The notes under the pieces are model-generated. The model was not told where the DNA came from. It did no database searches and saw only the letters and a program-made list of their open reading frames with translations. Both the position numbers and the translations under genes were made by a program. Positions 35,139 through 45,436 of a stretch of DNA of 64,000 nucleotides are shown piece after piece. This DNA is from Capronia americana. Lineage: Eukaryota > Ascomycota > Eurotiomycetes > Chaetothyriales > Herpotrichiellaceae. Each line of letters opens with the position of its first letter. Position 1 is the first letter of the stretch. The DNA is taken from contig JADWQD010000016.1 in the NCBI GenBank assembly GCA_016110215.1, forward strand, positions 62,001 to 126,000, read 5' to 3'.

Positions 35139-36537
35139 AGACGAATAACGGGACGCCAAGTGTCGGGGCGCTCGAATTGAGTAAACAAGCACGTTTTGTG
35201 CGGCAATGGTGAATAATCGGCATTGGTCATTGTCGCATATTTGTCTCGGAGCGGCGGAGTGAGCTGTGGGCTCGGTGCCGCCTCGGGTGCCTTGGTTGAG
35301 GTGGTTCTGATAGCGAGATCCTATTCCAGAAATTAAGATAGACGGAACGATGAATAGAATCCACGTCATGGATCATGAGAGGTTCATGATGAGGAATGAG
35401 AGGATCAGTGGCCGGAGTCAACAGACGCGCCAACCCCACGCTCCTGACGAGCTCGCCCCGAGTCTCGCCCTGAACTTAATAACGAAGGGGCGCTCGTGGG
35501 CTTTAGGCGCCTCCCGTAAGTCTCCAGGTTGAGTCGGCGAGCACGTGCACGCTGCCAAATGCCAGTCGTGTCTCCTTCACTTGTGGCTTTGTTTCCACTT
35601 CTTTTTTTTTGCCTTCCCTAGCTTCAAGTGTTTTGAGTCTCGCCATCAGGGCAACACGCTGGCTGCTGTTTGCCTAGCGAATAATGCCGGAACGATGCTG
35701 GCAAACCCACTCAGGTGATTTGCGCTGACTGGATACCACAATCAAAGCCCGCTCAGAAATATCTGGTTTGCACACGTTCGGTCGTCCGTCTCTCTCATTT
35801 CTTCTTTCCTCTAAATCTCGCACACACCCTCGGGTCTTTTCTTCTACCTCTCACTTAGCAACGGTGCCGCCGTCGACTCTCTCCCTAGGCTCAACTACTA
35901 TTCTTTCTGCAACACCACCGCAGAGCCTCTCCAAGACCGCCGTAACCATGCGTCCAATCAGTAATCTGTGTTGTCAAAACCGACCACGGTTAAGATAACT
36001 GCCTCAACGACGACCCTACGACGCGCCTCGCTGCCTCGTCCCTGCTTCCCCCCGTCACCACCATCAGGTGATCTCGACAACCTGCAATAGGGTCACCCCC
36101 TCCTTAATATTCCTGTCTGGTTGAAACAAGCACGCCGATACCTGTGTCTCAGCCTTTCCGTTGGTTACACTCAAACCTTCCGCTAAAATGGCCAATTAAT
36201 CGCGCGTCCCAAACACTTCTTCAACCGCGTCCCCGGCATCAGGCTGTCAAAAGCCATTGCCAGTTTCCACACCACCATAACCGGCACGGACTGCGAAAGC
36301 CTTTGGTCTGAATTTTTCTGCTGAGGACCTTCGACTCCGGGGGCTACATATATTCGTCGTCAACGGTCCCTCGCTTGTCGTGCAGAAAATTCTCCCCTCC
36401 GATCGTGCAATTCTTCGGTATCCAGCAGGACGACCTGAGGGCGACCATTGAACTCCTTGAGCAGTGGGATTGCTAGACCACATCGTTGTGCCGTACAACC
36501 ACTCCCTTCAAAACGGGAAAGAACTCGATTCGCAAGA
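35139..36537. other. Intergenic plus long leader of the Siw14-like gene
   Basis: The stretch from ~35780 to 36200 is C/T-rich and is probably a long 5' leader. It contains short upstream ORFs, for example ATG at 35949 (16 codons) and ATG at 36188 (three codons), which could limit translation of the downstream phosphatase if transcribed. Confidence 0.45.
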
Positions 36538-37332
36538 ATGGGCGACGTCACGTATTCGGGATTGACCGATTCTGGGGTCGATTCGGGCGTGCTAGCAGCC
36601 TCTCTGGCTGCTCTGGATGTCTCCACAGGAGTCGAGACGATCCACGTCGAGGAGTCCCAACCACCGACACCAGACGGTACAGGCCGTCCGGTCAACTTCC
36701 AGACTATTGCGCCAGGACTTTACCGATCGAGTTATCCCCAAACGCCGCATTTTCTGGAGCTGGAAAAGCTGAACCTCAAGACCATCGTGACCTTGGTGCC
36801 GCAAGCACTGCCAGAGGATTACAAGAGGTACATCGCGAAGAACAATATTACTCACTATCACATTCCAATCCTCGCCAATAAGGACCCGGAGATCTACACT
36901 TCGGACGCTGTCGTCTACAAGGTTCTTGAGCTGATGCTCGACTCGTCAAACTATCCCATGCTTATCCACTGCAACAAAGGGAAGCACAGAACCGGTTGCA
37001 TCACGGCCAGTTTCCGCAGAGTGACGGGGTGGACGTATGAAGCTTGCATGGCCGAATACGAGAGATATTCGAGACCAAAGGACCGGGCGTTGGATAAAGT
37101 CTTCATTGAACGATTCAATCCTCTTCCTCTGAAGTCGATTGCAATCGAAAGAGGCTACGTTGGCGGTATTTGGCGACAGCCCGTGTTCGGTTCGACGAAT
37201 TTCTCAACCTACACCACCACCACTATGGACACAAACTATACGACGACTGACGATTCTTCCACTGACAACTTGGAGCGCACTCATACGGACGAAGCTATAG
37301 AAGCGCCGGATTACGTCAGGAACTTATCATGA
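36538..37332 (+). CDS. Siw14-like tyrosine/inositol-pyrophosphate phosphatase
   Basis: A single exon of 264 aa. The core spans ~residues 40-220: NFQTIAPGLYRSSYPQ, LNLKTIVTLVPQ, and the P-loop LIHCNKGKHRTGC (Cys145, Arg151), followed by RRVTGWTYEACMAEYERYS. The HCNKGKHRTG loop is the plant/fungal atypical dual-specificity (PFA-DSP, Siw14/Oca) signature. Yeast Siw14 removes the 5-beta phosphate of inositol pyrophosphates. The ~45-residue T/D-rich C-terminal tail (FSTYTTTTMDTNYTTTDD) looks disordered. The ATG at 36538 precedes MGDVTYSGL; the frame is open somewhat further upstream without a better start. The stop overlaps an ATG (ATGA) that opens a 96-codon frame. Confidence 0.9.
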   Translation: MGDVTYSGLTDSGVDSGVLAASLAALDVSTGVETIHVEESQPPTPDGTGRPVNFQTIAPGLYRSSYPQTPHFLELEKLNLKTIVTLVPQALPEDYKRYIAKNNITHYHIPILANKDPEIYTSDAVVYKVLELMLDSSNYPMLIHCNKGKHRTGCITASFRRVTGWTYEACMAEYERYSRPKDRALDKVFIERFNPLPLKSIAIERGYVGGIWRQPVFGSTNFSTYTTTTMDTNYTTTDDSSTDNLERTHTDEAIEAPDYVRNLS

Positions 37333-37619
37333 ACAAGTCGGATCTTCAAAAACAAACGCACGATTTGAATGATACTCATGTCCAACCGCAGCAGGACATG
37401 TTTGAGTACGCATCCAGGGCAAGAACCTTTCCTGCAACGCTGATGCTGAAGCTTGATATGACTGGTGGCATTTGGAGACTGAATGATCGACCACCCTTGA
37501 TGGAGATAGAAGCAACGTTGCAAAGATTGGTTGTCAGCGACTTAAATGAGGCTTTCTACATACCAGAGCAGTGGCCCGCCAGCGAGCGGCTTGCGCTGCA
37601 GGTGCCTGAAAAGGACTAG
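37329..37619 (+). CDS. Uncertain 96-aa ORF overlapping the Siw14-like stop codon
   Basis: The ATG overlaps the upstream stop as ATGA (37329-37332). The translation is balanced in composition (for example MLKLDMTGGIWRLND and EATLQRLVVSDLNEAFYIP) and shows no low complexity, but no family is recognised. It may be chance in a 3' UTR, a separate small gene, or a reinitiation product. Confidence 0.2.
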   Translation: MNKSDLQKQTHDLNDTHVQPQQDMFEYASRARTFPATLMLKLDMTGGIWRLNDRPPLMEIEATLQRLVVSDLNEAFYIPEQWPASERLALQVPEKD

Positions 37620-37935
37620 CAAAAGGATATGACATGGGCTTGCAGCATTAAAATTGGATTATGGATTGGAAGCATTGTATGAGTGGGCAAGACAGATATT
37701 GTTACGCCGCGTATCCCGATATGGAATTTGCAACAGCTCATCCTCTATCCAGAAGTTCAGCCTTGGGAGCTTTGATCCCGCAGCAGAAACATCAAGGCTG
37801 AAGTGGCAAGCTTCTGAATGGTGTTGCACTCGGGATTGTCTGAGCCGAATCAAGCCGGGAAGGCAATCTTGAATGGTGGCTTCAGAATTTGAAGAAAGCT
37901 TGACAAGATGGGTCATGGCGGGACTCTGGGGACGC

Positions 37936-37959
37936 GGATATGGATATGGATATGGATAT
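37936..37959. repeat. (GGATAT)4 hexanucleotide repeat
   Basis: Four perfect units. Confidence 0.95.
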
Positions 37960-38171
37960 GGCATTGCATACCGCATACGGCATTGTATGATTTGAAAGTA
38001 GACAATGGAATGGACACCAGGCCTCCTAAAAGTTATGATAACGCTCGGTTCGGTTAATTGATCAGGAATTGCTCACACACGAAATAAATCGTCCCTCTTA
38101 CGATTCCATCACAAGATGCAGCAGATAAACGCATTGCTATTTCCCTCAAGACAGCCTAGATCAGTGGTGAG

Positions 38172-38201
38172 TGGACTGGACTGGACTGGACTGGACTGGA
38201 C
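38172..38201. repeat. (TGGAC)6 pentanucleotide repeat
   Basis: Six perfect units in the intergenic region. Confidence 0.95.
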
Positions 38202-38421
38202 AGTGCTAATTAGTGGGTATATTGACGCCGATGCCGTTGCCGTGGGCGAGTATCAGGAGCTTGGCAAGACCACGATGGATTAGTCGGGTCTTGTAGACAG
38301 GAGGAGACATCAATGATATGGTACAGTACGATACGACACGATAAGACATGATATGACATTGTTGTGTTGTTGGTATACATGAATGCATTGTATTCGCTGC
38401 TTTATAGATAAGCGAAATATA

Positions 38422-38439
38422 ATATATATATATATATAT
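38422..38439. repeat. (AT)9 dinucleotide repeat
   Basis: Nine perfect AT units. Confidence 0.95.
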
Positions 38440-38597
38440 CCCTGGGCCATTATCGAATCTACTGTTCTTGGTCGTTTTGCACCATCACTGCCTCTCTGAG
38501 CGATCATGATCTTAATCTAGCGTGTGTCCGTTGTAACAGTCAAATCTACCCCGTACAGTCTACAGTCCAGTTCCCCGCTGTCTGAGCGAGCGAGCGA

Positions 38598-40614
38598 TCA
38601 TAACCTGGCTTGTCCGTGGGACAACTTCTCCCAGTCCTCCAGCTTGAACGGCACGTACTGGTCAGACTTGGGTGGCGCCCACAGGAACAAGTCGCCCTTG
38701 CCCTCGGGGGCCTCGGTGCCGATGGCTCTCGGGTCGACCCCTTCCTTGCGCAGCGGGACTTTGTTCTGTTTGTGGTTGTGGATGTGCGTGCTTTCCTTGA
38801 CGATGCGCAAGAAGACGGGGACTGCATATCGAGGCAGACGCGCCCGCAGATATTTCAGCAGCTCGTTGTAGTCGACCGGAGGCCCTGTATAGTTCGGGTC
38901 GAGATGGATGGCGGCACAGCCGGCTCGGCCTTCGTGGTTGGGCACCAGCACGCCATAGACGTTCGCCTCTGCAATGCCGGGGTACTGGCCTATTGTCAGT
39001 GCCACCTCTGCGGTGGAGACGTTCTCGGACTTCCACCGGAAGGTGTCGCCCAGGCGGTCGAGGAAGTGCCATCGGCCATCTGGGTCTCTTCTCAGGGCGT
39101 CGCCTGAGCGGTAGTAGATGTCCCCTTTCTTGAAGACATCCGTACAGAACTTCTTGTCCGTCGCGGCTTGGGCTCTCCAGTAGCCCTGGAATGCTTCCTT
39201 GCTCGGTACGGCGACGATCATTTCGCCGCCTTCCTCGTATGACGTTCGATGTGCGAAGCCCGTCTTCGGATCCCGCCAGATGTCGCCGGTTTCATGGTCG
39301 ATCCGGACGGGGATGTAGGTGTTGCGGAGCATCAGGCGGAGGATCAGACCATGGTGGCCCACACAGGCCCGCAGGAAAGGACCTCTGTCGTGGTTGAACA
39401 GGCTGAACATGCCCTCGGTAGAGTTGAAGAACTCGCCGACTTCGGGGATGTTGAAGCGGTTCTGGAATTTCTCCCACACATCAGGCCGCAGCCCGTTGCC
39501 GTAGCAGCAACGGAGGTTGTGTTTCCGCTCCAGCGGGTGAGGCGGTGCGTTGAGTAGATACCGTGCTGTCTCACCCACGTAGATGAAGAACGTGGATCCC
39601 GAGTCATGAATGTCGTTCCAAAACCGGGAGACGGAGAACTTCGGGGCGATGGCGATTGCGATGCCTTGAAGCAGTGCGCACGAGGATGTAATGGCACCGG
39701 TACCGTGGTAGAGAGGCATGGCATTGTACCATTGGTCTTTGCCGGGAACGCCTCCACAGATGGGTTGGTTATGGCCATTCATGGCGTAGACTCTTTGCAA
39801 GGTGAAGGCGCAACCTTTGGGCAGACCGGTGGTTCCACTGTGACAATCTGTTACTTCCCGTTTGAGGCATCCGGTGAGATGCGAGGACACTCACCTGGTG
39901 TATATCAGACAGTACGGGAAGCTGCCTTTGGTGCCTTTGCGAAGCTCATCCCTGGGTCTGACAACGGGCCTTGCAGCAATCTCCTGTTTTAAAGTGCTGT
40001 CGAGGACGGCAATCTTGGTTCCTCGGGCTTCGATCTCGGACCTGCTCTGGCTGATCCTCTTTTGGCATCCTGCGTCCTCGTCGACTATCAAAAGTCTCGT
40101 TTGACAGACGTCCAGGCAGTGCATCAACGCCTTCCCTTCGAGGTTGTAGTTGATGAACGCAGGAGCCGCACCGATGGCCGCACACGCAAACCACACGAAC
40201 ATGAATTGTGGCGAGTTCGTCATGTACATGCCGACCAGTTCCCCGGGCTTGACGCCCTGTTCGAGCATCCACTGCGCATATCGAATGCTCTCCTCGTATA
40301 GCTGTCCGAAGGTGTATATGCCTCCTTCTCTGGACCAGATCGCGCGGTTGTTCCAACTCTTCTTGCATTGCTCTTCCACAACGTACCAGAAGCAGACCTT
40401 GTCCTCCCTGACGACGCGATCGTACTCCTTGGCGCCTTTCCTCAGTCTACTGATGGCCTCGAGGTCTTTTCGAATATGGAACTTTGCGTCTAGGTAGGCA
40501 GCGGTGGCCCAGCTGCCGGCGGCGACTGCCGCAGCCGTTGCTGTGAAAGAGACACCTTAGCACAATGGACGTCTCGGCCAGTTTGCGGCGGATTCCAGGC
40601 TTACCGAGAGACAT
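38598..40614 (-). CDS. FAT1: Very-long-chain acyl-CoA synthetase / fatty acid transporter (Fat1)
   Basis: Three exons (40614-40605, 40540-39895, 39837-38598) give 631 aa. The first exon is only 10 nt (ATG, two codons and one base). The N-terminal Ala-rich segment (ATAAAVAAGSWATAAYL) suits a membrane anchor. The AMP-binding motif YTSGTTGLPKGC is split by intron 2. YNAMPLYHGTGA, EFFNSTEGMFSLFNHDRGP and the FATP/VLACS signature around YRSGDALRRDPDGRWHFLDR and GDTFRWKSENVSTAEV follow. The enzyme activates (very-)long-chain fatty acids with ATP and CoA and is linked to uptake and peroxisomal degradation. The C-terminus is -GQARL; ARL fits the PTS1 consensus, suggesting peroxisomal targeting. The upstream region is shared with a divergent flavoprotein oxidase. 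Confidence 0.92.
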
Positions 40615-41164
40615 GGTTCTAGGGTTCTAGCAAATGAGCCGACACGTCTAAAGGGCTAAGAGCAACTCCGTCGCAGTAGACATATACTAAGGACAAGCAG
40701 AGATACAGAGCCAGCAGCGAACAGCGGATACACGGGAAGCCGCCATGAATAAGGTGCCCATCTTCAGGCCCGGTCATGAATCCCACACAAGATAACGCCG
40801 TCCCCTCTAGATTCATCAAAGATACATACCGAGGTAACGTTTACCCCGATCGCCCGTAAACCCAAGCTTGGGATTGGAGGCACGAATGTCTAGGCTATGC
40901 TTGTGGAGATCTGGTGGTGTCGCTTCCCCGGCAGTTAAGCGGCAAGGTCAGCGGGGGGTGGAGGGTGGCTGACGAGACTCACAACTCATTCCCCAAGGGC
41001 TGCCCAGCACTCCCGGTAGGCCCCCCCTATTACTGTGCGGCCTTCTTCCATGGAGACGGCGACTCACCCAATGAACTTGTAGCACCAAACTGTGGCACAA
41101 ACCTCCTAGTGGCCACTCTCAGTCCTTTACCTTATAACTACCCCTTGGACACAAGAATCTCAGG
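40615..41164. promoter_or_regulatory. Shared divergent promoter of FAT1 and the flavoprotein oxidase
   Basis: A single CCGAGG (reverse of CCTCGG, the core bound by the fatty-acid regulators FarA/FarB in Aspergillus) lies at 40829-40834. One 6-mer in 550 bp is weak evidence. Confidence 0.3.
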
Positions 41165-42460
41165 ATGGACTCTTTTGACTGTGCACAATGCGATGTTTTG
41201 ATTGTCGGAGGGGGCATCTTTGGCACGAGTACGGCGTATCACCTGTCTCAAAGCCATGCCAATCCATCACGGGTCACAGTGCTTGATCGCGCACTCGTAC
41301 CATCACCACAGGCTGCATCTTCGGACATCAATAAGATCGTCCGCGCAGATTACAGTAAGGCCTTTTACATGGATTTGGCCTATGAAGCTATGGAGAGCTG
41401 GACACAAAATCCCGTCCTAAAGCGATACTTCCATCAGACGGGATGGGTAATGGTCGACGAAAGGGGCAGCGACCTTGCCGACAGGATTCGGAAGAACTTT
41501 CGCGAGAGTGGTCGTCTCGATACATCGGCTGATCTCTCGCTAGAGGAAGTGAAGTCGAGATGGGGTGGCGTGCTTTCTGGCATGGACACCACAGGATATG
41601 ACAAGGCCTACACGAACTCTAGTGCTGGATGGGCTGATGCCTCAGGTGCCGTGGCGGCTCTGATGCACGAGGCTGTCAAGGCCGGTGTGAAGAACGAGGT
41701 AGGAGAAGTGACCGAGTTGCTCAGCGACGGTGAACATCTGGTAGGGGTTCGCACTGCTGATGGCAGAGCTTTCAGCGGGCAGAAGATCGTTCTCGCGACA
41801 GGTGCATGGACGCCATATCTCATGGCATCCTTCGAACAGAAGATGAACCTCTCTTCCGGTGACAGTATTCAGCAACAGATCAGGGCAGCCGGAGTATGCG
41901 TCGCCGCATTTCAGTTATCCGAAGCGGAAGCAGAGCATTACTCCCAAATGCCGGTATTGATCTACGGCGCGAAGGGTGAAGTCATGCCTCCAAACAGAGA
42001 ACGCATGTACAAGTTCACCAACGCAAATACCTTCCTCAATACTCAGCCCCATCCAGAGACTGGCCAGAACATCTCCGTGCCATCGCCGGACCAGAAATTC
42101 GTTCCAGACTCTCTCAAACAGCAGTCCGTTGAGATCATTCGCCAGCGAGTTCCCGAGATCCTCGACAACGGCCGAACACCCGATGACTGGCGCCTATGCT
42201 GGGATGTCATCTCACCGGACCAAAATCAGCTGATCGCACAACATCCAGACCCGCGACTGTCGAATCTATACTTCGCGACGGCGGGCTCGTTTCACAGTTG
42301 GAAGTTCCTTCCCAACATCGGGAAGTACGTGGTCAACGTGCTGGACGGTAAGTCGAATGGAAAGGAAAAGGATGAAGCGTGGTGCTGGAAGAGAAGTTGG
42401 GATGGGAGAGGCGCTCATGAGAAAACCCTGCCAAAGGGCGAGCTTAGGGACTTTAGCTGA
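41165..42460 (+). CDS. FAD-dependent amine oxidase (sarcosine / fructosyl-amino-acid oxidase family)
   Basis: A single exon of 431 aa. The N-terminal dinucleotide-binding motif is VLIVGGGIFGTSTAYHL. The SSDINKIVRADYS block near residue 55 is typical of fungal sarcosine/pipecolate/saccharopine and amadoriase-type oxidases. QKIVLATGAWTP and a C-terminal FATAGSFHSWKFLPNIGKY complete the DAO fold. The Cys in WRLCWDVISPD sits where these enzymes attach FAD covalently (8-alpha-S-cysteinyl). The expected reaction is oxidation of a secondary amine (N-methyl, N-fructosyl or cyclic amino acid) with H2O2 release. No PTS1 is present (C-terminus -RDFS), unlike many peroxisomal relatives. Substrate is not determinable by eye. 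Divergent from FAT1. Confidence 0.85.
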   Translation: MDSFDCAQCDVLIVGGGIFGTSTAYHLSQSHANPSRVTVLDRALVPSPQAASSDINKIVRADYSKAFYMDLAYEAMESWTQNPVLKRYFHQTGWVMVDERGSDLADRIRKNFRESGRLDTSADLSLEEVKSRWGGVLSGMDTTGYDKAYTNSSAGWADASGAVAALMHEAVKAGVKNEVGEVTELLSDGEHLVGVRTADGRAFSGQKIVLATGAWTPYLMASFEQKMNLSSGDSIQQQIRAAGVCVAAFQLSEAEAEHYSQMPVLIYGAKGEVMPPNRERMYKFTNANTFLNTQPHPETGQNISVPSPDQKFVPDSLKQQSVEIIRQRVPEILDNGRTPDDWRLCWDVISPDQNQLIAQHPDPRLSNLYFATAGSFHSWKFLPNIGKYVVNVLDGKSNGKEKDEAWCWKRSWDGRGAHEKTLPKGELRDFS

Positions 42461-43397
42461 GGTTCGTGCCTGTATTTCGACCTTTTAGAATCCGCAGTCG
42501 CCGGATTTGATGGAATCCGTGAAGCATACGTATTCGCCCCCAGTCGTGCTGGCTCAAATCTGGCTGAAAGAACCGGACAGCGAGAGGGTCAGGAAGCCAG
42601 AGAGGGCGAGGGCGAGGGCGAGGGGACTCGCTCTCTAAGGCAAATCGGTACACTACTTGATTATCCCTCCCCCCAGTCCAGGAAGAGACCTGCGAGAACG
42701 CCGATGACTATCATGATAGTGACAGTCACAGTGGACTGGACGGTACATACTCTGACGGTAGCAGCGTGACAGTGACGAGTACTAATGTCACCTGTGCATA
42801 CAAATCTGTTCGCCTACCATCTGGCCTCCAGAGTCCAATTCTATGATTGAGGGAGCTTTCTAGCTGGGGCATTTGATCAAACATGGCATTCGTAAAGCTG
42901 AGGATGCTCTGAACTACCAAGAGATGTGTTCATGATCTGCTTCATATTTGTAGGTGCACACAGTCATTACCGATCGTCGAGGATTTCGAATAAGATGAAC
43001 CATCCACCGCCATGGTATTTTTAGTAGACTGGCCACGGGCATTGGATTCGGGGCCATCACCAACAAGAGCTCTCTCACAACTATATCCTTTTGCCAGAAG
43101 CACGGCGAAAAGACTCCTGCTTCAGATCAAAGCGCTGCAATGTAGGAAGGAGACCACTAGACTTGTTTCCCTACAGGGCGTGCGTGTTCTGTGATGTGTG
43201 TTCTGTGAAGCGCTCTCGTCGTGGATCTAGCTGCAACAATGTCGACGTCATTTCAACCTTCCTGATCTCAACTCTTCAATGAGCGCGTCATAACCAGCAA
43301 CCACGAATTCCCGGACGATAAAGCACGGGTGTCAAGCCAACGCGGGCTCGCGAGGCTTCTCCAGATCATGACCTCCGGTATCACGTAGGAGCGATCT
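42461..43397. other. Intergenic, no gene seen
   Basis: A GAGGGC-type purine repeat lies at ~42601-42625. No recognisable ORF; the final 130 bases form the promoter and leader of the Alr4036-family gene. Confidence 0.45.
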
Positions 43398-44372
43398 ATG
43401 AGCTTGCGTCCATCCTCCAATCTGGCCTCGAAAAGCGTTGTTCGTCTCCACCGCCTCGCCTCCACCATGTCGCACCCTACACAGTCGAAGATGGCGCCTT
43501 GGAAAAAGACCTTTGAAGAACATCTGAACAGCTCGGGCGGGCCCACTGTCGAGTTCACCCTCGCGACAGTGACACCCAAGGGCGAGCCGCGCGCGCGGAC
43601 CTGCATCTTCCGCGGCTTCTGGGCGACGCTGCCCGAGAACGAAAAGAACAAACTCCCCCGCAACCCGGCCGTCTACCAGTCCGACTGCCCCACGTTCACG
43701 ACGGACGCCCGCATGCACAAGACGTACCACATCTTCGCGACGGGCAAGGGCCACGGCGACGAGGCGCAGTCCCGCTCCGGAACCGGCGGCGGCGGCCCCG
43801 TCGAGGCGGTCTTCTGGTTCAAGCACACGAACACGCAGTGGCGCATCCGGGGCAAATGCTGGCTCGTGGCCGCGGACGACATCGAGGGCGGCACGCAGGA
43901 GGCTCAGAACTCCGGCACAATGACGGTCAAGGCCCAAGTGCAACGGTATATGCGCGCGGCGAGAAGAGACGGATCCAACGACTCCGCCGCGGCCGCGGAT
44001 ACGAAGACGGAGTCGGAGACGAAGAACTGGTCCTGGAGACGCGAGGTGGAGAATTACTTCGAGAACCTGTCGCCCATGATGCGCGGGTCGTTCAAGAATC
44101 CTCCGCCAGGGCAGCCCTTGGCGAGCGGCAGGGATGAGGAAGCAGGGGAGGCATTGGGCCAGCAGGCGGGTCATCTGTCGGACGAGCCTTTGGCGAGGAA
44201 GAATTTCCGCGTCGCAATCATTACGCCGGAGCAGGTCGAGGTCGTGGACTTGACGGATCCAGCCAAGGCCACCAGACAGATCTGGACGTTGGATGAAGAG
44301 CACGGCGGTCCTGGCGGGCCGGGGCCTAGTGATTCAGTGGGAGAGTGGAACAGGGTCGAGACGTGGCCTTAG
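43398..44372 (+). CDS. Pyridoxamine-phosphate-oxidase-like FMN protein (Alr4036 family)
   Basis: A single exon of 324 aa, or 302 aa from the internal Met of MSHPTQSKMAPW. It has the Alr4036/Pyridox_oxase_2 pattern: PWKKTFEEHLNS at the start, VEFTLATVTPKGEPRARTC, VFRGF-like CIFRGFWATLP, FTTDARMHKTYHI, EAVFWFKHTNTQWRIRGKCW and, near the end, RKNFRVAIITPEQVEVVDLT. This FMN-binding split-barrel family has yeast members of unknown function (YLR456W/YPR172W type). The first 22 residues (RPSSNLASKSVVRLHRLAS) could be a mitochondrial presequence, so two starts may give two locations. An insert around residues 195-215 is A/D/T-rich. Confidence 0.85.
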   Translation: MSLRPSSNLASKSVVRLHRLASTMSHPTQSKMAPWKKTFEEHLNSSGGPTVEFTLATVTPKGEPRARTCIFRGFWATLPENEKNKLPRNPAVYQSDCPTFTTDARMHKTYHIFATGKGHGDEAQSRSGTGGGGPVEAVFWFKHTNTQWRIRGKCWLVAADDIEGGTQEAQNSGTMTVKAQVQRYMRAARRDGSNDSAAAADTKTESETKNWSWRREVENYFENLSPMMRGSFKNPPPGQPLASGRDEEAGEALGQQAGHLSDEPLARKNFRVAIITPEQVEVVDLTDPAKATRQIWTLDEEHGGPGGPGPSDSVGEWNRVETWP

Positions 44373-44808
44373 GATAGAGTGCGAAGGGACATATCCATGG
44401 AAGATAGAGTACTTGGGATTGGGATAGAGACATCCCGAGCCGCTACACATTGCAAGCCTCACGGGTAGATACGGTGGCGGCCGCCAGACGTCAGTCATGG
44501 CACTGTCTACGAGTGTGAAGAACCTCTTCCTGAGTCGCCGACAACATCAACAATCCTCCGAAGACGAGTTGAACTGAACCTCAAACCCTGATGTGGATTA
44601 AACCCGCGTGATATTCTCACGGTCGACGAGTCCACCATATCACTGGCAACAATCCCAATGACATGTTAAATTCTATACAGTAAAGCGCTGCGTAAGTCAT
44701 AACGTGACAGGGCGGCGCCTACTCCCTCGTCTCGATCGAACGCTCATAGACTGAAGTTCGCCCAAGTCGCCGAAAGATCCCAAACCCAAAAATGGTTGTT
44801 CATCATCT
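44373..44808. other. Intergenic between convergent genes
   Basis: 3' regions of the Alr4036-family gene and the copper transporter; no gene seen. Confidence 0.5.
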
Positions 44809-45436
44809 CTAGTGGACGTGATCATCGTTCTGCGCATATCGTCCCACGGCCAGTTCGCCCAAGAAAACGCCCAAAAGCACCGAGAGGAAATAGCCGACAT
44901 TGTATGTCATGACGGCCAACATCCTATGGTATCGTTAGTATGGTCCTTGTGTCTCAGAGGGTGCCTTTTTCTTGGTTTTCTTCCACTCACAGCAAATATG
45001 CCACCGCAGCGATCAGGGTCGTCAAAGCCGCCCGCGGAAGATCAACCGACAAGCGGAAGGGCATGAACTCGGTCCTGGCTTGCACGAGCTTGACATTCTC
45101 CTCGACGCCGTTGACGGTGATGAGCGCCCCGGTCTTGACGTCGGGGTCCTGGTCGATGCGGCCGGCCTCGGTCGTCCTGCCCTGGACGCGGACGTAGCGG
45201 CGGTTCCGCGCCGCGATGGTCCATCGCTGTTCGAGCACGCCCTTGGCCGCGAACAGCAGCCGCAGCAGGATGGCCAGGAAGACGAGGAAGATGCACGTCC
45301 CGGCGTAGGCTCCGCCCGTCGAGGGCGTCCATCCCGTGCCGTAGAGGGGCGTGTGGTGCGACGTCGTGAACACCATGGGCATGGACATCGTGGACATGGA
45401 GGACATGGAGTCCGAGTCCTGGGATGACATGTCCAT
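44809..45436 (-). CDS. Ctr-type copper transporter
   Basis: Two exons (45436-44991, 44923-44809) give 186 aa. The Met-rich extracellular N-terminus (MDMSSQDSDSMSSM, then MSMPMVF) binds copper in this family. TM1 is GTCIFLVFLAILLRLLFA; a ~70-residue cytosolic loop follows. TM2 includes LMLAVMTYN with the MxxxM copper-gating motif (Met150/Met154), interrupted by the intron just before it. TM3 has GYFLSVLLGVFLGE, carrying the GxxxG packing motif. Ctr proteins are trimeric Cu(I) channels at the plasma membrane or vacuole; which one cannot be told. The C-terminal tail ends NDDHVH and lacks a Cys-x-Cys. No Mac1/Cuf1-type site was clearly seen upstream. Confidence 0.9.

Larger units (their letters stand above)
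37333..38597. other. Intergenic with clustered simple repeats
   Basis: Convergent 3' regions of the Siw14-like and Fat1 genes. It contains a hexanucleotide, a pentanucleotide and an AT repeat, listed separately, and the uncertain ORF 37329-37619. Confidence 0.5.
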
